NCBI GenBank assembly: GCA_017642335.1
Contig: JAGCPF010000063.1
Span: 62,001-126,000, forward strand
Length of the DNA stretch: 64,000 bases
Reading direction: 5' to 3'
Origin: Fibrobacter sp.
GTDB taxonomy: Bacteria > Fibrobacterota > Fibrobacteria > Fibrobacterales > Fibrobacteraceae
Position numbers and translations under genes: made by a program. Positions 17,632 through 26,097 of this stretch are shown piece by piece (positions within the stretch are counted from its first letter, which is position 1; every line of letters begins with the position of its first letter). Under the pieces are notes generated by a model that was given only the letters and a program-made list of their open reading frames with translations, had not been told where the DNA came from and did no database searches.

Positions 17632-17660
17632 TTGACTTCGCTGAGATGCGAGTGTATATT
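17632..17660 (+). promoter_or_regulatory. Sigma70-type promoter of the GGDEF-like gene
   Basis: TTGACT (17632-17637), 17 nt, TATATT (17655-17660), about 38 nt before the start codon. A tandem TTATATGTTA repeat follows. Confidence 0.5.
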
Positions 17661-17698
17661 ATATGTTATTATATGTTAACGCATCTGCACAGGTTCGG

Positions 17699-18775
17699 AT
17701 GATTGACAAAATAAAAAAGTTCTGGAGCGCACAAGATACCCTAGAAAAGACTCTTTTCTGGGTCATTATGGCTTTGTGCCTTGTCGTGGGAATTTGCTCT
17801 ACAATTCTTTCCGCTTACGAACGTGTCGGCACGGTTTCCGTAGTTGTCGGCTCGGCTTGCTGTATCTTGTTTGTCGTGCTGAGCATCTTTGCCTATAATA
17901 CTCATATGTATGCCTCCTGCCATCTGGTAATGTGCGGCATCGTCTGCATGTTCTTGCAACCGATGTTGTTCTTTGCCTGTGGTGGCTTTGCTAGTGCGAT
18001 GCCGCTATACTTTGTGGCAGGTATCCTCCTTTTGTCTATGGGGCCGACAGGCTTGGCGAAAAGAATTTTGTTCGTGCTTTCGCTGTCGGTGTTCCTCGCC
18101 ACGTTCCTGGTTGCCAGTTTGTATCCGCAGGTTGTGCTTCCCATTTCGTCCGAGATGATTTTTGTGGACATGACGGTTTCCCTTGTGGTCCTGGGTTCGG
18201 GCGTGTTTGCCCTCGGCAGCTATGTGCTTAGGGCTTACGAGAGGGAGGTCGTGGAGAAAAAGAACTTGGTGGCAAAACTCGATTTTCTTGCAAATCACGA
18301 TTCCCTTACGGGGCTCAGCAACCGCCGTCACCTGTTGGATTATCTTGGCAATATCGTTTGGCTGCAGCGGAATAACTTTTACATCGTGATGTACCGTATA
18401 AACAACATAGAACAGCTTCGTGAGACTTACGGCCCGTTCTTTTGCGATGGAATCATTTGTGACGTGGGCCGTTTGATTGGCCAGATGGAACTGGTTGATG
18501 GAGGCGAGTGCGTTGCCTATTTCGGCAATCACGACTTTGTACATGTGATGCAGGTGGAATCGGAGGCGGAGGCCTTGACTCGTGCCGAGAAATTCCGCGA
18601 AGATGTGACTCACCTTTCGTGGGCGGAGCACAAGGACGTACACATAACCGTGAGCGGCATTGTGGCGGCGTGCAATAGCCACGGATTCACGAATACGACG
18701 CAGCTGTTGCAGACCGTGTATGGGCAATTGTCCCACTTCAACGTTACCGACAAGAATACGATAAGGAAGATTTAG
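17699..18775 (+). CDS. Membrane protein with degenerate GGDEF domain
   Basis: A 358 aa protein with about six hydrophobic segments (residues 15-190) followed by a coiled linker and a GGDEF-fold domain. The opening FLANHDSLTGLSNRRH is typical. The active-site motif is GNHDF (G276-F280) instead of GGDEF, so c-di-GMP synthesis is unlikely. It may bind nucleotide or act as a sensor partner. The ATG at 17699 is preferred over an upstream in-frame ATG at 17663 that lies in the promoter repeat. Its stop codon overlaps the stop codon of the convergent Fic gene. Confidence 0.78.
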   Translation: MIDKIKKFWSAQDTLEKTLFWVIMALCLVVGICSTILSAYERVGTVSVVVGSACCILFVVLSIFAYNTHMYASCHLVMCGIVCMFLQPMLFFACGGFASAMPLYFVAGILLLSMGPTGLAKRILFVLSLSVFLATFLVASLYPQVVLPISSEMIFVDMTVSLVVLGSGVFALGSYVLRAYEREVVEKKNLVAKLDFLANHDSLTGLSNRRHLLDYLGNIVWLQRNNFYIVMYRINNIEQLRETYGPFFCDGIICDVGRLIGQMELVDGGECVAYFGNHDFVHVMQVESEAEALTRAEKFREDVTHLSWAEHKDVHITVSGIVAACNSHGFTNTTQLLQTVYGQLSHFNVTDKNTIRKI

Positions 18776-19791
18776 AGGACGAGGCTGTAACTCGTGCTCC
18801 GTCCGCCCTTCTTGCTGGGCTCGACGAGTTTTTGCGCGATGAGTTTTTGGATGTCTCGCAGGGCGCTGTCGTGGCTTGTGCCGGTGAACCCGGCGACGTC
18901 CTTGACCTTGAATGGATGCGGAATTTTTCCGGCGATGACGGCGTCCACGATTTTCTGGGCGCGGGGCTGTAAACCCTCGGCACTTTTCTTGCCCTTGAAC
19001 TTGACCATGTCCGCACGCATTTTGATGGCGGCGAGACCATTTTGGATTGCCTTGCGTAACGTTTGCAGGAACCACAGTATCCATTCCGTGAGGTCGCCGT
19101 TGCCGCACTGTGCCGCACCCAGGATTCTAAAGTAGCTGTCGGAATCGCCGAGGACTTGTTCGTTGATCGAGTATTGCAGGCGTCCTGCCGATTCGGCGCG
19201 GACGAGAAGCCGGTTCGTGATGAGGCGGGCGATTTTCCCGTTCGCCTCGTCGAAGGGGCGGATGGTGAGGAACCAGAACTGTGCGATGGCCGCCTTGAGG
19301 ACGGGATCCAGCTGCGCGGTGTTGAGCCACGTTATGAAGTTTCCCATTTCGTGCTGGAGTCGTTCCGGGCCGGGGCCTGCGAACACGACCGAGTTGTCGG
19401 TGCGCGAATGAATTTGTCCCGGACCGCTGCGGTATTGGCGTTGCGGCTTGCCGGTAATCGAAGCGTGCCAGCCCAAGATCCGTGCCTCGTCGATTTCGTC
19501 GCGGAAGTTCCTGACGGCTCCTACCAGGCTACGGAATGCGGCCTTGTCGGCCTTCTCCTTTTTGTTGACCTGCTCCTGCACCAGTTCGCTATTCAGTTGT
19601 TGCCCGTCGATGGCGTATGTCGCGACGATGTCGCGCACGATTGTTTCGGCTTCGAGCGTGTCGTCGTCGAGCATTTCCGAAATGCCCAAAAGCCGTCCTT
19701 CTTCGAGGCGGACTTGGCCGAGCTCGTTGATGATGGCCTTGGAATCGAACCGGAAACGGGTCCAGTCGGGGAACTGGTGGATGTACAGCAT
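18772..19791 (-). CDS. Fic-family protein with N-terminal DUF4172-like region and altered active site
   Basis: A 339 aa protein. It starts MLYIHQFPDWTRFRFD, as in Fic proteins with a DUF4172 N-terminus, and ends in a winged-helix-like region. The Fic motif, normally HPFx(D/G)GNGRxxR, reads RPFDEANGKIAR. The catalytic His is Arg178 (CGC at 19258-19260 on the complement), GNGR is ANGK, and the last Arg is kept. The inhibitory motif, normally SxxxEG, reads TYAIDG. The frame is intact, so this is not simple decay. AMP transfer should be lost or changed. The protein may have become a regulator. It converges on the GGDEF-like gene. Confidence 0.8.
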   Translation of the reverse strand: MLYIHQFPDWTRFRFDSKAIINELGQVRLEEGRLLGISEMLDDDTLEAETIVRDIVATYAIDGQQLNSELVQEQVNKKEKADKAAFRSLVGAVRNFRDEIDEARILGWHASITGKPQRQYRSGPGQIHSRTDNSVVFAGPGPERLQHEMGNFITWLNTAQLDPVLKAAIAQFWFLTIRPFDEANGKIARLITNRLLVRAESAGRLQYSINEQVLGDSDSYFRILGAAQCGNGDLTEWILWFLQTLRKAIQNGLAAIKMRADMVKFKGKKSAEGLQPRAQKIVDAVIAGKIPHPFKVKDVAGFTGTSHDSALRDIQKLIAQKLVEPSKKGGRSTSYSLVL

Positions 19792-19878
19792 GTTATCAAT
19801 ATAACATTTTCTACGCAAAAAGTGCGTTATATGCTGCAATGCCGCCAGACTCGCTTAATTTTTTCGTAAATTTACGGT

Positions 19879-20721
19879 ATGCAGAAAGTCGATACATGGT
19901 ACAAGGCGGAGGGCTATTGCCCTGCCGAAGAATTTGAACTGGCAAGCTACCTGCTTTTCGAGGCAGGCGTGGCGACGCTCGAGGAACTGGACCCCAAGGC
20001 GGAAGGCCGTACGGACTTTTGCTTTTATACGGGCGACAAGGCCGAACGCGACCGTATCGTGGCCGAGTTCCCGCAGTACCATTTCGTGTTGAGCGACGAA
20101 CCCGCGAAGGATTGGGACAAGTGGTGGCGCGACCGTGCGCAGCCCGTGTCTGTTTCTCCGCATCTCTGGGTGCGCCCGCCCTGGGTGGAATTCACGCCCG
20201 ACGACCCGCAGGCCGTGGTGCTTGAACTCGAGGCGAAGACCGCCTTTGGTACCGGCGAGCACGACACGACGAGCAGTTGTGCGACTCTCATGGAAAATAT
20301 TGATTTCAACGACAAGACGGTGCTCGACATCGGTACGGGTACGGGCATCCTCGCGATGTACGCCCGTCGCCTGGGTGCAAAGCTTGCCGTGGGCACGGAA
20401 ATCGACCCGCTCACCATTCCCTGCATTGCCGAAAACTTCGAACGCAACGGCTTCGACAAGAGCGACTGCATTCTCGGATTTTTGGATGCGTTCAAGGATG
20501 GTGCGAAGTTCGACGTCATCCTCTGCAACATGATTCGCAGTGAACTTTGGCCGTTACGCGACGATATCGAGGATTTGCTTGCCAAGGGCGGTGAACTCAT
20601 CATCTCGGGGCAGCTCATTATCGAGAAGGACTATATCCTCCGCTGGTTCGAAGAGGCCGGCTTCAAGGTGAAAGTCGAGCGCGAAAGTGGCGAGTGGTGG
20701 AGCGTGCTGGCTTGTTCTTAA
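19879..20721 (+). CDS. prmA: Ribosomal protein L11 methyltransferase
   Basis: A 280 aa SAM-dependent enzyme that trimethylates L11. It has the PrmA hallmarks: an N-terminal substrate-recognition domain, KTAFGTGEHDTTS near residue 120, then the SAM motif VLDIGTGTGILAM near 148 and the catalytic-site loop FDVILCNMI near 215 (usual motif NIL is NMI). The start lacks a Shine-Dalgarno site. Instead TAAATTTA lies 4 nt before the ATG, suggesting a leaderless or very short-leader transcript. Confidence 0.88.
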   Translation: MQKVDTWYKAEGYCPAEEFELASYLLFEAGVATLEELDPKAEGRTDFCFYTGDKAERDRIVAEFPQYHFVLSDEPAKDWDKWWRDRAQPVSVSPHLWVRPPWVEFTPDDPQAVVLELEAKTAFGTGEHDTTSSCATLMENIDFNDKTVLDIGTGTGILAMYARRLGAKLAVGTEIDPLTIPCIAENFERNGFDKSDCILGFLDAFKDGAKFDVILCNMIRSELWPLRDDIEDLLAKGGELIISGQLIIEKDYILRWFEEAGFKVKVERESGEWWSVLACS

Positions 20722-20798
20722 TTTGTGCTTAGATGGGTCTTGCCAAAAGAGCTATCTAGAGTATATATTTAGAACGGTGCTTGGGAGAAGGGGTGATA

Positions 20799-22961
20799 AT
20801 GAGTAAAGCCTTTTCTTTTGCCTGTTTCTTTGCGCTGGCTGTATTCGCACAGTTCTCTTTTGCTGCATGGGATGGCTCCGCCAAGATTCCAAAAACTGTG
20901 GGCAGCGGAGATTCTATCTATTACGAAATCACGTCTCCCGAAGAACTTGTCGGATTTTTAGATTCCGTGATTGCGGCGCAGAATTCAGACATGGATATAC
21001 GCGCCTACTTGAAAAACGATATCGTGTTCGGCTCGGATACATCTACGCTGTGCACCAAACGCTGGAACAGGAGCGACGTCCAGGGTGCGTTTGGGGGCGA
21101 ATTCGACGGGCGCGGGCATACCATTTACGGCTTGAATGCGGAGAAATCTCTTTTTGAGAAAATCGTGCGGCAGAGAGCGGAGGGCGTTCACGACCTGAAC
21201 ATTGCGAACAGCGCTTTTGTGAGCGATTCTGTTCTTTACGTAGCTGCCATCGTCAACACGCTTAATTCGATTGTCAGGAACGTGAACGTCTATAATACCG
21301 ATATTCAAGGGGTTCAGTCTGCTGGTGGAATTGCCGTATCTGTGATTCCGACGGAGACGGACACCGCCTTAATCCAGAATTGCAATGTTGTTGGCGGTTC
21401 CGTTGGCGCCACGGCAAGAGCCGGCGGCATTGCCGCTTTTGCTTCGGGAGGCATCTTGGACTGCAGTAATTCGGCGAAGGTGCATAACATAGATAACTTG
21501 CCAGAATACCTGCATGTGTATGAAGTCTTTTTTGGCGGTGTTGTGGGGCAATCCCGTGTGTTGGATGGCATTGCCATGGCAAATTGTATCAATCGCGGAA
21601 AAGTCGAAGTGGATTTGTCGAGCCGCATTGCCTATGTCGGCGGCATTGCCGGTAATCTCGTCGGCAATGCCGAAAATCTCCAGAATTACGGGGACGTATC
21701 CTCCAAAGTTGTCATTGACTTGTCAACAGTGGGTACAGGATTTTTGGCTTCTTATTTTTCGTCTTATGTCGGTGGCGTTATTGGCCGGCATATTAATGAA
21801 TCGGATATCACGAAACTCAGGACGCATGTGGATTTGAAGGATTTGTTTAACAGCGGTAAAGTTTCTGCAATGTATCAAAGCAACGAACAGATGACTCTAC
21901 TTTATGTTGGCGGTATTCTGGGTGATTGCGCTTGGGCGAGCGTAATTAATGCGTTGAATTTGGGTTCGGTTGAGGCCCGCGGTGATGCAAAGGGATTGAT
22001 TTTGTTTGTTGGCGGTGTTATGGGCGAAGGGCTGACGGCTTATAAGGATGAAACTTTTACGATGCTCAGGAACCATGGTAACGTCACTGCCGAAGGTTCG
22101 TTCGAGACAATGGTGGGGGGACTCGTGGGCCGGATGAGCTATTGGTCTCGCCCAACGATATATAATGGCTTTGCGTTGGAGAAGTCTTTTAACTATGGTA
22201 ACGTGACTGGTATTACATCGGATACGGCGACGAGTTCGGATTCCCTGCATGTCGGCGGTCTTGTTGGCGACTCCTATATGGCCCGAATAAGCGATGCCTA
22301 TAATCACGGGCGAGTCGAGGCGAAAGGCAAGTTGGCTCGTGGTGCAAGCTGTGCCGGCGGGCTTGTGGGTAAAATGGACGATGCAGGGTGGTTTTTGGAA
22401 AACGTTTATAGCGCCGCACCCGAAGTAAAGGGCGATGTTGTAGGAGGGCTTGCCGGTTATGCACAGATCATTAAACGAGTGGAAACCGAATTCTTTGATG
22501 GATCGCTCGCCAATATCGCTTCTTTCGGTGTTGCTTACGATACGGTCGCCTTTGCGGGTGTCAATAAAACGACTGCGGAACTGCAGAGTGATACGATGGT
22601 AACCTTCTTGAATACTTCGGGTGGGACGGAAGCCGACCGCCAAATTTGGACGCGCCACGGTGGATACCCGATATTTGATTTCGACACACTTAAGTTTGAT
22701 TCGCTTCCTTGTTGCCAAGACAGTGATATTACTCTATTGAAGCAGAAGCCTGCGGTGCCCTTGTTACGGTTGGATGTGTCTTCGCGCCTTATTACCATTT
22801 TTGGTGTGGCAGAAAACCACCCTGTTGCCGTATTCGATATGCGTGGGAAGGTCATTGCGATTACGCGTGCCCACGGGGCGTCTGTGAATTTGGAAGTGCC
22901 GCGTGCTGGCCGTTACATTGTGCGTAGCGGTTCGCAGGTGCGGCTTGTGACGGTGCGGTAA
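20799..22961 (+). CDS. Secreted GLUG-repeat surface protein
   Basis: A 720 aa secreted protein. It has a signal peptide (FACFFALAVFAQFSFAAWDG) and a long array of glycine-rich repeats of the type NxGxVxx...VGGIVG, such as YVGGIAGNLVGN, YVGGVIGRH and HVGGLVGDS. This is the GLUG-like pattern of beta-helical adhesins. The C-terminal ~60 residues (HPVAVFDMRGKVIAI to YIVRSGSQVRLVTVR) look like a type IX sorting domain. The ATG at 20799 follows GGGAGAAGGGG and is chosen over a TTG at 20781. The likely role is surface adhesion, but there is no direct functional evidence. Confidence 0.75.
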   Translation: MSKAFSFACFFALAVFAQFSFAAWDGSAKIPKTVGSGDSIYYEITSPEELVGFLDSVIAAQNSDMDIRAYLKNDIVFGSDTSTLCTKRWNRSDVQGAFGGEFDGRGHTIYGLNAEKSLFEKIVRQRAEGVHDLNIANSAFVSDSVLYVAAIVNTLNSIVRNVNVYNTDIQGVQSAGGIAVSVIPTETDTALIQNCNVVGGSVGATARAGGIAAFASGGILDCSNSAKVHNIDNLPEYLHVYEVFFGGVVGQSRVLDGIAMANCINRGKVEVDLSSRIAYVGGIAGNLVGNAENLQNYGDVSSKVVIDLSTVGTGFLASYFSSYVGGVIGRHINESDITKLRTHVDLKDLFNSGKVSAMYQSNEQMTLLYVGGILGDCAWASVINALNLGSVEARGDAKGLILFVGGVMGEGLTAYKDETFTMLRNHGNVTAEGSFETMVGGLVGRMSYWSRPTIYNGFALEKSFNYGNVTGITSDTATSSDSLHVGGLVGDSYMARISDAYNHGRVEAKGKLARGASCAGGLVGKMDDAGWFLENVYSAAPEVKGDVVGGLAGYAQIIKRVETEFFDGSLANIASFGVAYDTVAFAGVNKTTAELQSDTMVTFLNTSGGTEADRQIWTRHGGYPIFDFDTLKFDSLPCCQDSDITLLKQKPAVPLLRLDVSSRLITIFGVAENHPVAVFDMRGKVIAITRAHGASVNLEVPRAGRYIVRSGSQVRLVTVR

Positions 22962-22973
22962 AAGATTTTTTGG

Positions 22974-25208
22974 TTATCGTCCGCGGCGGCGCGAACTGAA
23001 TTGCACAGGGGAGGAATTTTTATTCCCGCCCTTGTTTCCGCCGTTATTGCGGTTGTTGTTGAAGCCGCTGCGGTCGCGGTTGGCATGAAATTCGCGGCGA
23101 CCTTCCTCACGACGGTCGCGATTGAATTCGCGTCGCCCTTCCTCGCGGTTGAATTCCCGGCGTTCGTTGCGGTTGTCCTCGCGGCGCTGGTTGTTGTCGG
23201 ACGCCTCGCCGAACTGCGCAGCGCGCCTCTCCCTGCGGGCAGAATTTTCCCAACGGCCCTTCTCGCCGACTTTCTTGGGCACGATGGTGACGGAGCGCTG
23301 TTCGCGTTTCTGCTGTTCGCGCTCGCGATAGTCGGCATTTTCTTCGCGCTCCTTGCTCGGGAAGAATTCCTTGCCTTCGGCCTTGGCGCTGCGGCTTAAA
23401 AGCAGGCGTCCAATCTTGCCGAGTTTCAAACGTTCAAGTGTCGTGCGGATTTGCGGACGGTTCTCCGGAATGTACCAGAAGAAGAACTGTCTCTGGCTCT
23501 TTTTTTGCTCCGGCGTCTTCGCCACGTAAAGCGGCTTTCCGTCGGGCGTAAGTTCGCTGTAGAACATCTCGGTCGCAATCGTCATCGGCGTGGGCGTGAA
23601 GTCCTGCACCTGCTCCAGCTGGAACCCGAGCTGCTTTGTCTCGAGGGCGAGTTCCGCCATGTCGGCTTCCGTACAGCCGGGATGGCTGCTGATAAAGTAA
23701 GGTATAATCTGCTGGCGCTTTCCGATGCGCCTGCATTCGTCGTCGAAGAATTCCTTGAACTTGTGGAACAGCGTGAAGCTCGGCTTGCGCATGAGCTTGA
23801 GCACTTCGTCGCTCGTGTGTTCCGGTGCGACTTTCAGGCGGCCGCTCACGTGGTAGTCGATGAGTTCGCGGGCGTATTCCTCGTGGTCGCGGCGCAGTTC
23901 TTCGTCGTCGGTTTCCTGCAGCAGCATGTCGTAACGCACGCCACTGCCGATGAACAGGTGCTTCACCTTCGGGTGGTTGCGCACTTCGCGGTAGAGTTCC
24001 AGGATTTCCTTGTGGTGCGTGTCCATGTTGTCGCAAACCTTGGGTGTGAGGCAGCTGGGGCGTGCGCACTTCTGGCAGCGGCTCGGGTCGCGACCGCGCA
24101 TGTTGTACATGTTGGCGCTCGGTCCGCCCAGGTCGGTGATGGTGCCGGCAAAACCGTCCATCTTGGTAATCAGATCGACTTCGCGCAATATGCTTTCGCG
24201 GCTACGGCTCGCGATGAACTTGCCCTGGTGCGCGTTGATGGCGCAGAAACTGCAACCGCCGAAACATCCGCGGTGCGTATTGATACTGAACTTGATCATG
24301 TCGAACGCAGGGACGTTTCCGCGCTTCTTGTAACGCGGATGCGGTTCGCGGGCGTACGGGTATTCAAAGCTTTCGTCGAGTTCGCCGTATTCGAGCGGCG
24401 GGTACGCGGGGTTGATGACGACCGTCTGTTCTGCGACATCCTGCAATACGCGGCGCTGGAACCACTTGTTGCATTCGATGTCCACCTTGCGGCAGTTTTC
24501 CATCTGGGTTCGCTTGCTGGCAAGGCATTCCTCGTAGCTTGCCAGGCGCAAGTCTTCCCACTGGTTGCTCTTGGGAATGTTTCCCTTGGGGGCCAGATAG
24601 GCTGTCTGCGGGATGGAATGCAGGCTGGAGAACGGCACTCCCTTCTTTAACAACCTGACCATCTCCTTCAGTGGCTTTTCGCCCATGCCGTAGACGAGGA
24701 GGTCCGCCTGGGTGTCGAACAGGATGCTCGGCTTGAGCCTGTCGCTCCAGTAGTCGTAATGCGTCACGCGGCGCAGGCTCGACTCGAGTCCACCGATCAT
24801 CAGCGGCACGTCGGGGTAGAGTTTCTTCAAAATCTTTGCGTAGGTATACGTCGCGTAGTCGGGGCGGAACCCCGCCTTGTTGCCGGGCGTGAAGGCGTCG
24901 TCGCTGCGCAGGCGCTTTGCTGCGGTGTAGTGGTTCACCATGCTGTCCATGCCGCTCGAAATTGCGAAGAACATTCGCGGGGCGCCCAGCTTCTTGAAAT
25001 CGCGCAGGTCATCGCGCCAGTTGGGTTGCGGCAGAATCGCGACTCGCAAGCCCTCGTGCTCGAAAAGTCTGCCTACCACGGCATGCCCGAAGCACGGATG
25101 GTCCACGTAGGCGTCGGCGCTGACGATAATCACGTCCACATAGTCCCAGCCGAGTTCGTCTAGGTCTTCCTTGCAAATGGGCAAAAAACGCGGGTCATAG
25201 GAACGCAT
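22974..25208 (-). CDS. YgiQ-family (UPF0313) radical SAM protein
   Basis: A 744 aa protein. N-terminal cobalamin-binding-like region, then a radical SAM domain with GCFGGCSFCAI (CxxxCxxC), and the family motifs GGPSANMY and DLGGPSANMYNMRG. The final ~110 residues are an Arg/Asn/Glu-rich low-complexity tail (RREFNREEGRREFN and similar) that is probably disordered and may bind RNA. The YgiQ family has no confirmed reaction. The start is followed upstream by TATCTTTTTATTTA without a Shine-Dalgarno site. Confidence 0.85.
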   Translation of the reverse strand: MRSYDPRFLPICKEDLDELGWDYVDVIIVSADAYVDHPCFGHAVVGRLFEHEGLRVAILPQPNWRDDLRDFKKLGAPRMFFAISSGMDSMVNHYTAAKRLRSDDAFTPGNKAGFRPDYATYTYAKILKKLYPDVPLMIGGLESSLRRVTHYDYWSDRLKPSILFDTQADLLVYGMGEKPLKEMVRLLKKGVPFSSLHSIPQTAYLAPKGNIPKSNQWEDLRLASYEECLASKRTQMENCRKVDIECNKWFQRRVLQDVAEQTVVINPAYPPLEYGELDESFEYPYAREPHPRYKKRGNVPAFDMIKFSINTHRGCFGGCSFCAINAHQGKFIASRSRESILREVDLITKMDGFAGTITDLGGPSANMYNMRGRDPSRCQKCARPSCLTPKVCDNMDTHHKEILELYREVRNHPKVKHLFIGSGVRYDMLLQETDDEELRRDHEEYARELIDYHVSGRLKVAPEHTSDEVLKLMRKPSFTLFHKFKEFFDDECRRIGKRQQIIPYFISSHPGCTEADMAELALETKQLGFQLEQVQDFTPTPMTIATEMFYSELTPDGKPLYVAKTPEQKKSQRQFFFWYIPENRPQIRTTLERLKLGKIGRLLLSRSAKAEGKEFFPSKEREENADYREREQQKREQRSVTIVPKKVGEKGRWENSARRERRAAQFGEASDNNQRREDNRNERREFNREEGRREFNRDRREEGRREFHANRDRSGFNNNRNNGGNKGGNKNSSPVQFSSRRRGR

Positions 25209-25326
25209 TAAATAAAAAGATAGAAAAAGTTCTGATTTTGCCTTTATTTTATATATTCAAGATTGCATAAATGCTTTTTTTTGAAACTTCCAAAATCTAT
25301 ATTTATCAGAAAAAAAGGATGTCGGA

Positions 25327-25920
25327 ATGAAAAAACTGCACTCCATTGTGTTTGCCTCCTTCGCAGGAGCTCTGTTTGTCTTGACGGGCTGCGCATCGTA
25401 TAGCATGGTCCAGACACCAACAATGAAAGATAGGCCTCCTAGTTGCGAAGACCTGCATATTCATTATGCCGAGTGGAATTACAAGGATACCTTTGGCAAC
25501 GATTACCATACTGTGGGACGTTGCGTGAAAGGCATGATGCACGGCGAGTTCTCCTATATGATGAACGGCAATCTTATTGCGAGGACGAAGTATACTCGAA
25601 ATGCCGAAGTGAAGACAGTGTGCCTTGTCGGAAAAAAACATGCTTCTCTGTTGAGCTACTGCTTGAACGAAGCCGTCCAGATGCAGGGCCGCCATCCCGA
25701 TGCGCAATCGACGTCGCAGGTTCCGCAGTCGGCCGCTCCCGCCGGACAGCAGGCTAACGGTGCAGTTATGATGGTTCCTGCGCAGCCGGGTCAGGAAGGC
25801 GCTGTCTTGATGGTGCCAGCTAAGCAGGGGTCGGATGGTGCTGTTCAGATGGTTCCTGCACAACCGGGTCAGGAAGGTGCAGTTTGGATGGTTCCCGCAC
25901 CGCAGGGGGCGACTCCTTAG
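25327..25920 (+). CDS. Lipoprotein with C-terminal 13-residue tandem repeats
   Basis: A 197 aa lipoprotein. The signal peptide ends in a lipobox (VLTGC). The middle (about 35-110) contains four Cys and resembles MORN-like motifs (GRCVKGMMHGEFSYMMNG). The tail has four copies of a 13-residue unit of form GAVxMVPAxxGxx (DNA 25759-25914, 39 bp period). Such in-frame tandem repeats can change copy number by slippage. The function is unknown. Confidence 0.7.
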   Translation: MKKLHSIVFASFAGALFVLTGCASYSMVQTPTMKDRPPSCEDLHIHYAEWNYKDTFGNDYHTVGRCVKGMMHGEFSYMMNGNLIARTKYTRNAEVKTVCLVGKKHASLLSYCLNEAVQMQGRHPDAQSTSQVPQSAAPAGQQANGAVMMVPAQPGQEGAVLMVPAKQGSDGAVQMVPAQPGQEGAVWMVPAPQGATP

Positions 25921-26097
25921 CTCCTTTTTAGGGCGCTTGTCGACGCGGTTCCCGATGAAAAAAATTTAGACGTGTTTCCCCGTATCGCTAGATGTGTGGA
26001 AATACGTTCTTTTTTTTTGTAGGAGTACCCGTAATTTGTCCGTTTTTTTTAAATTTGCGCCAAATATTGTGGATTTTGAATAGTAGAATTCTGTATT

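Noticed and set aside
23451..24650. 399-codon plus-strand ORF inside the YgiQ gene
   Set aside because: It is antisense to conserved radical SAM motifs and has unusual composition. No independent evidence.
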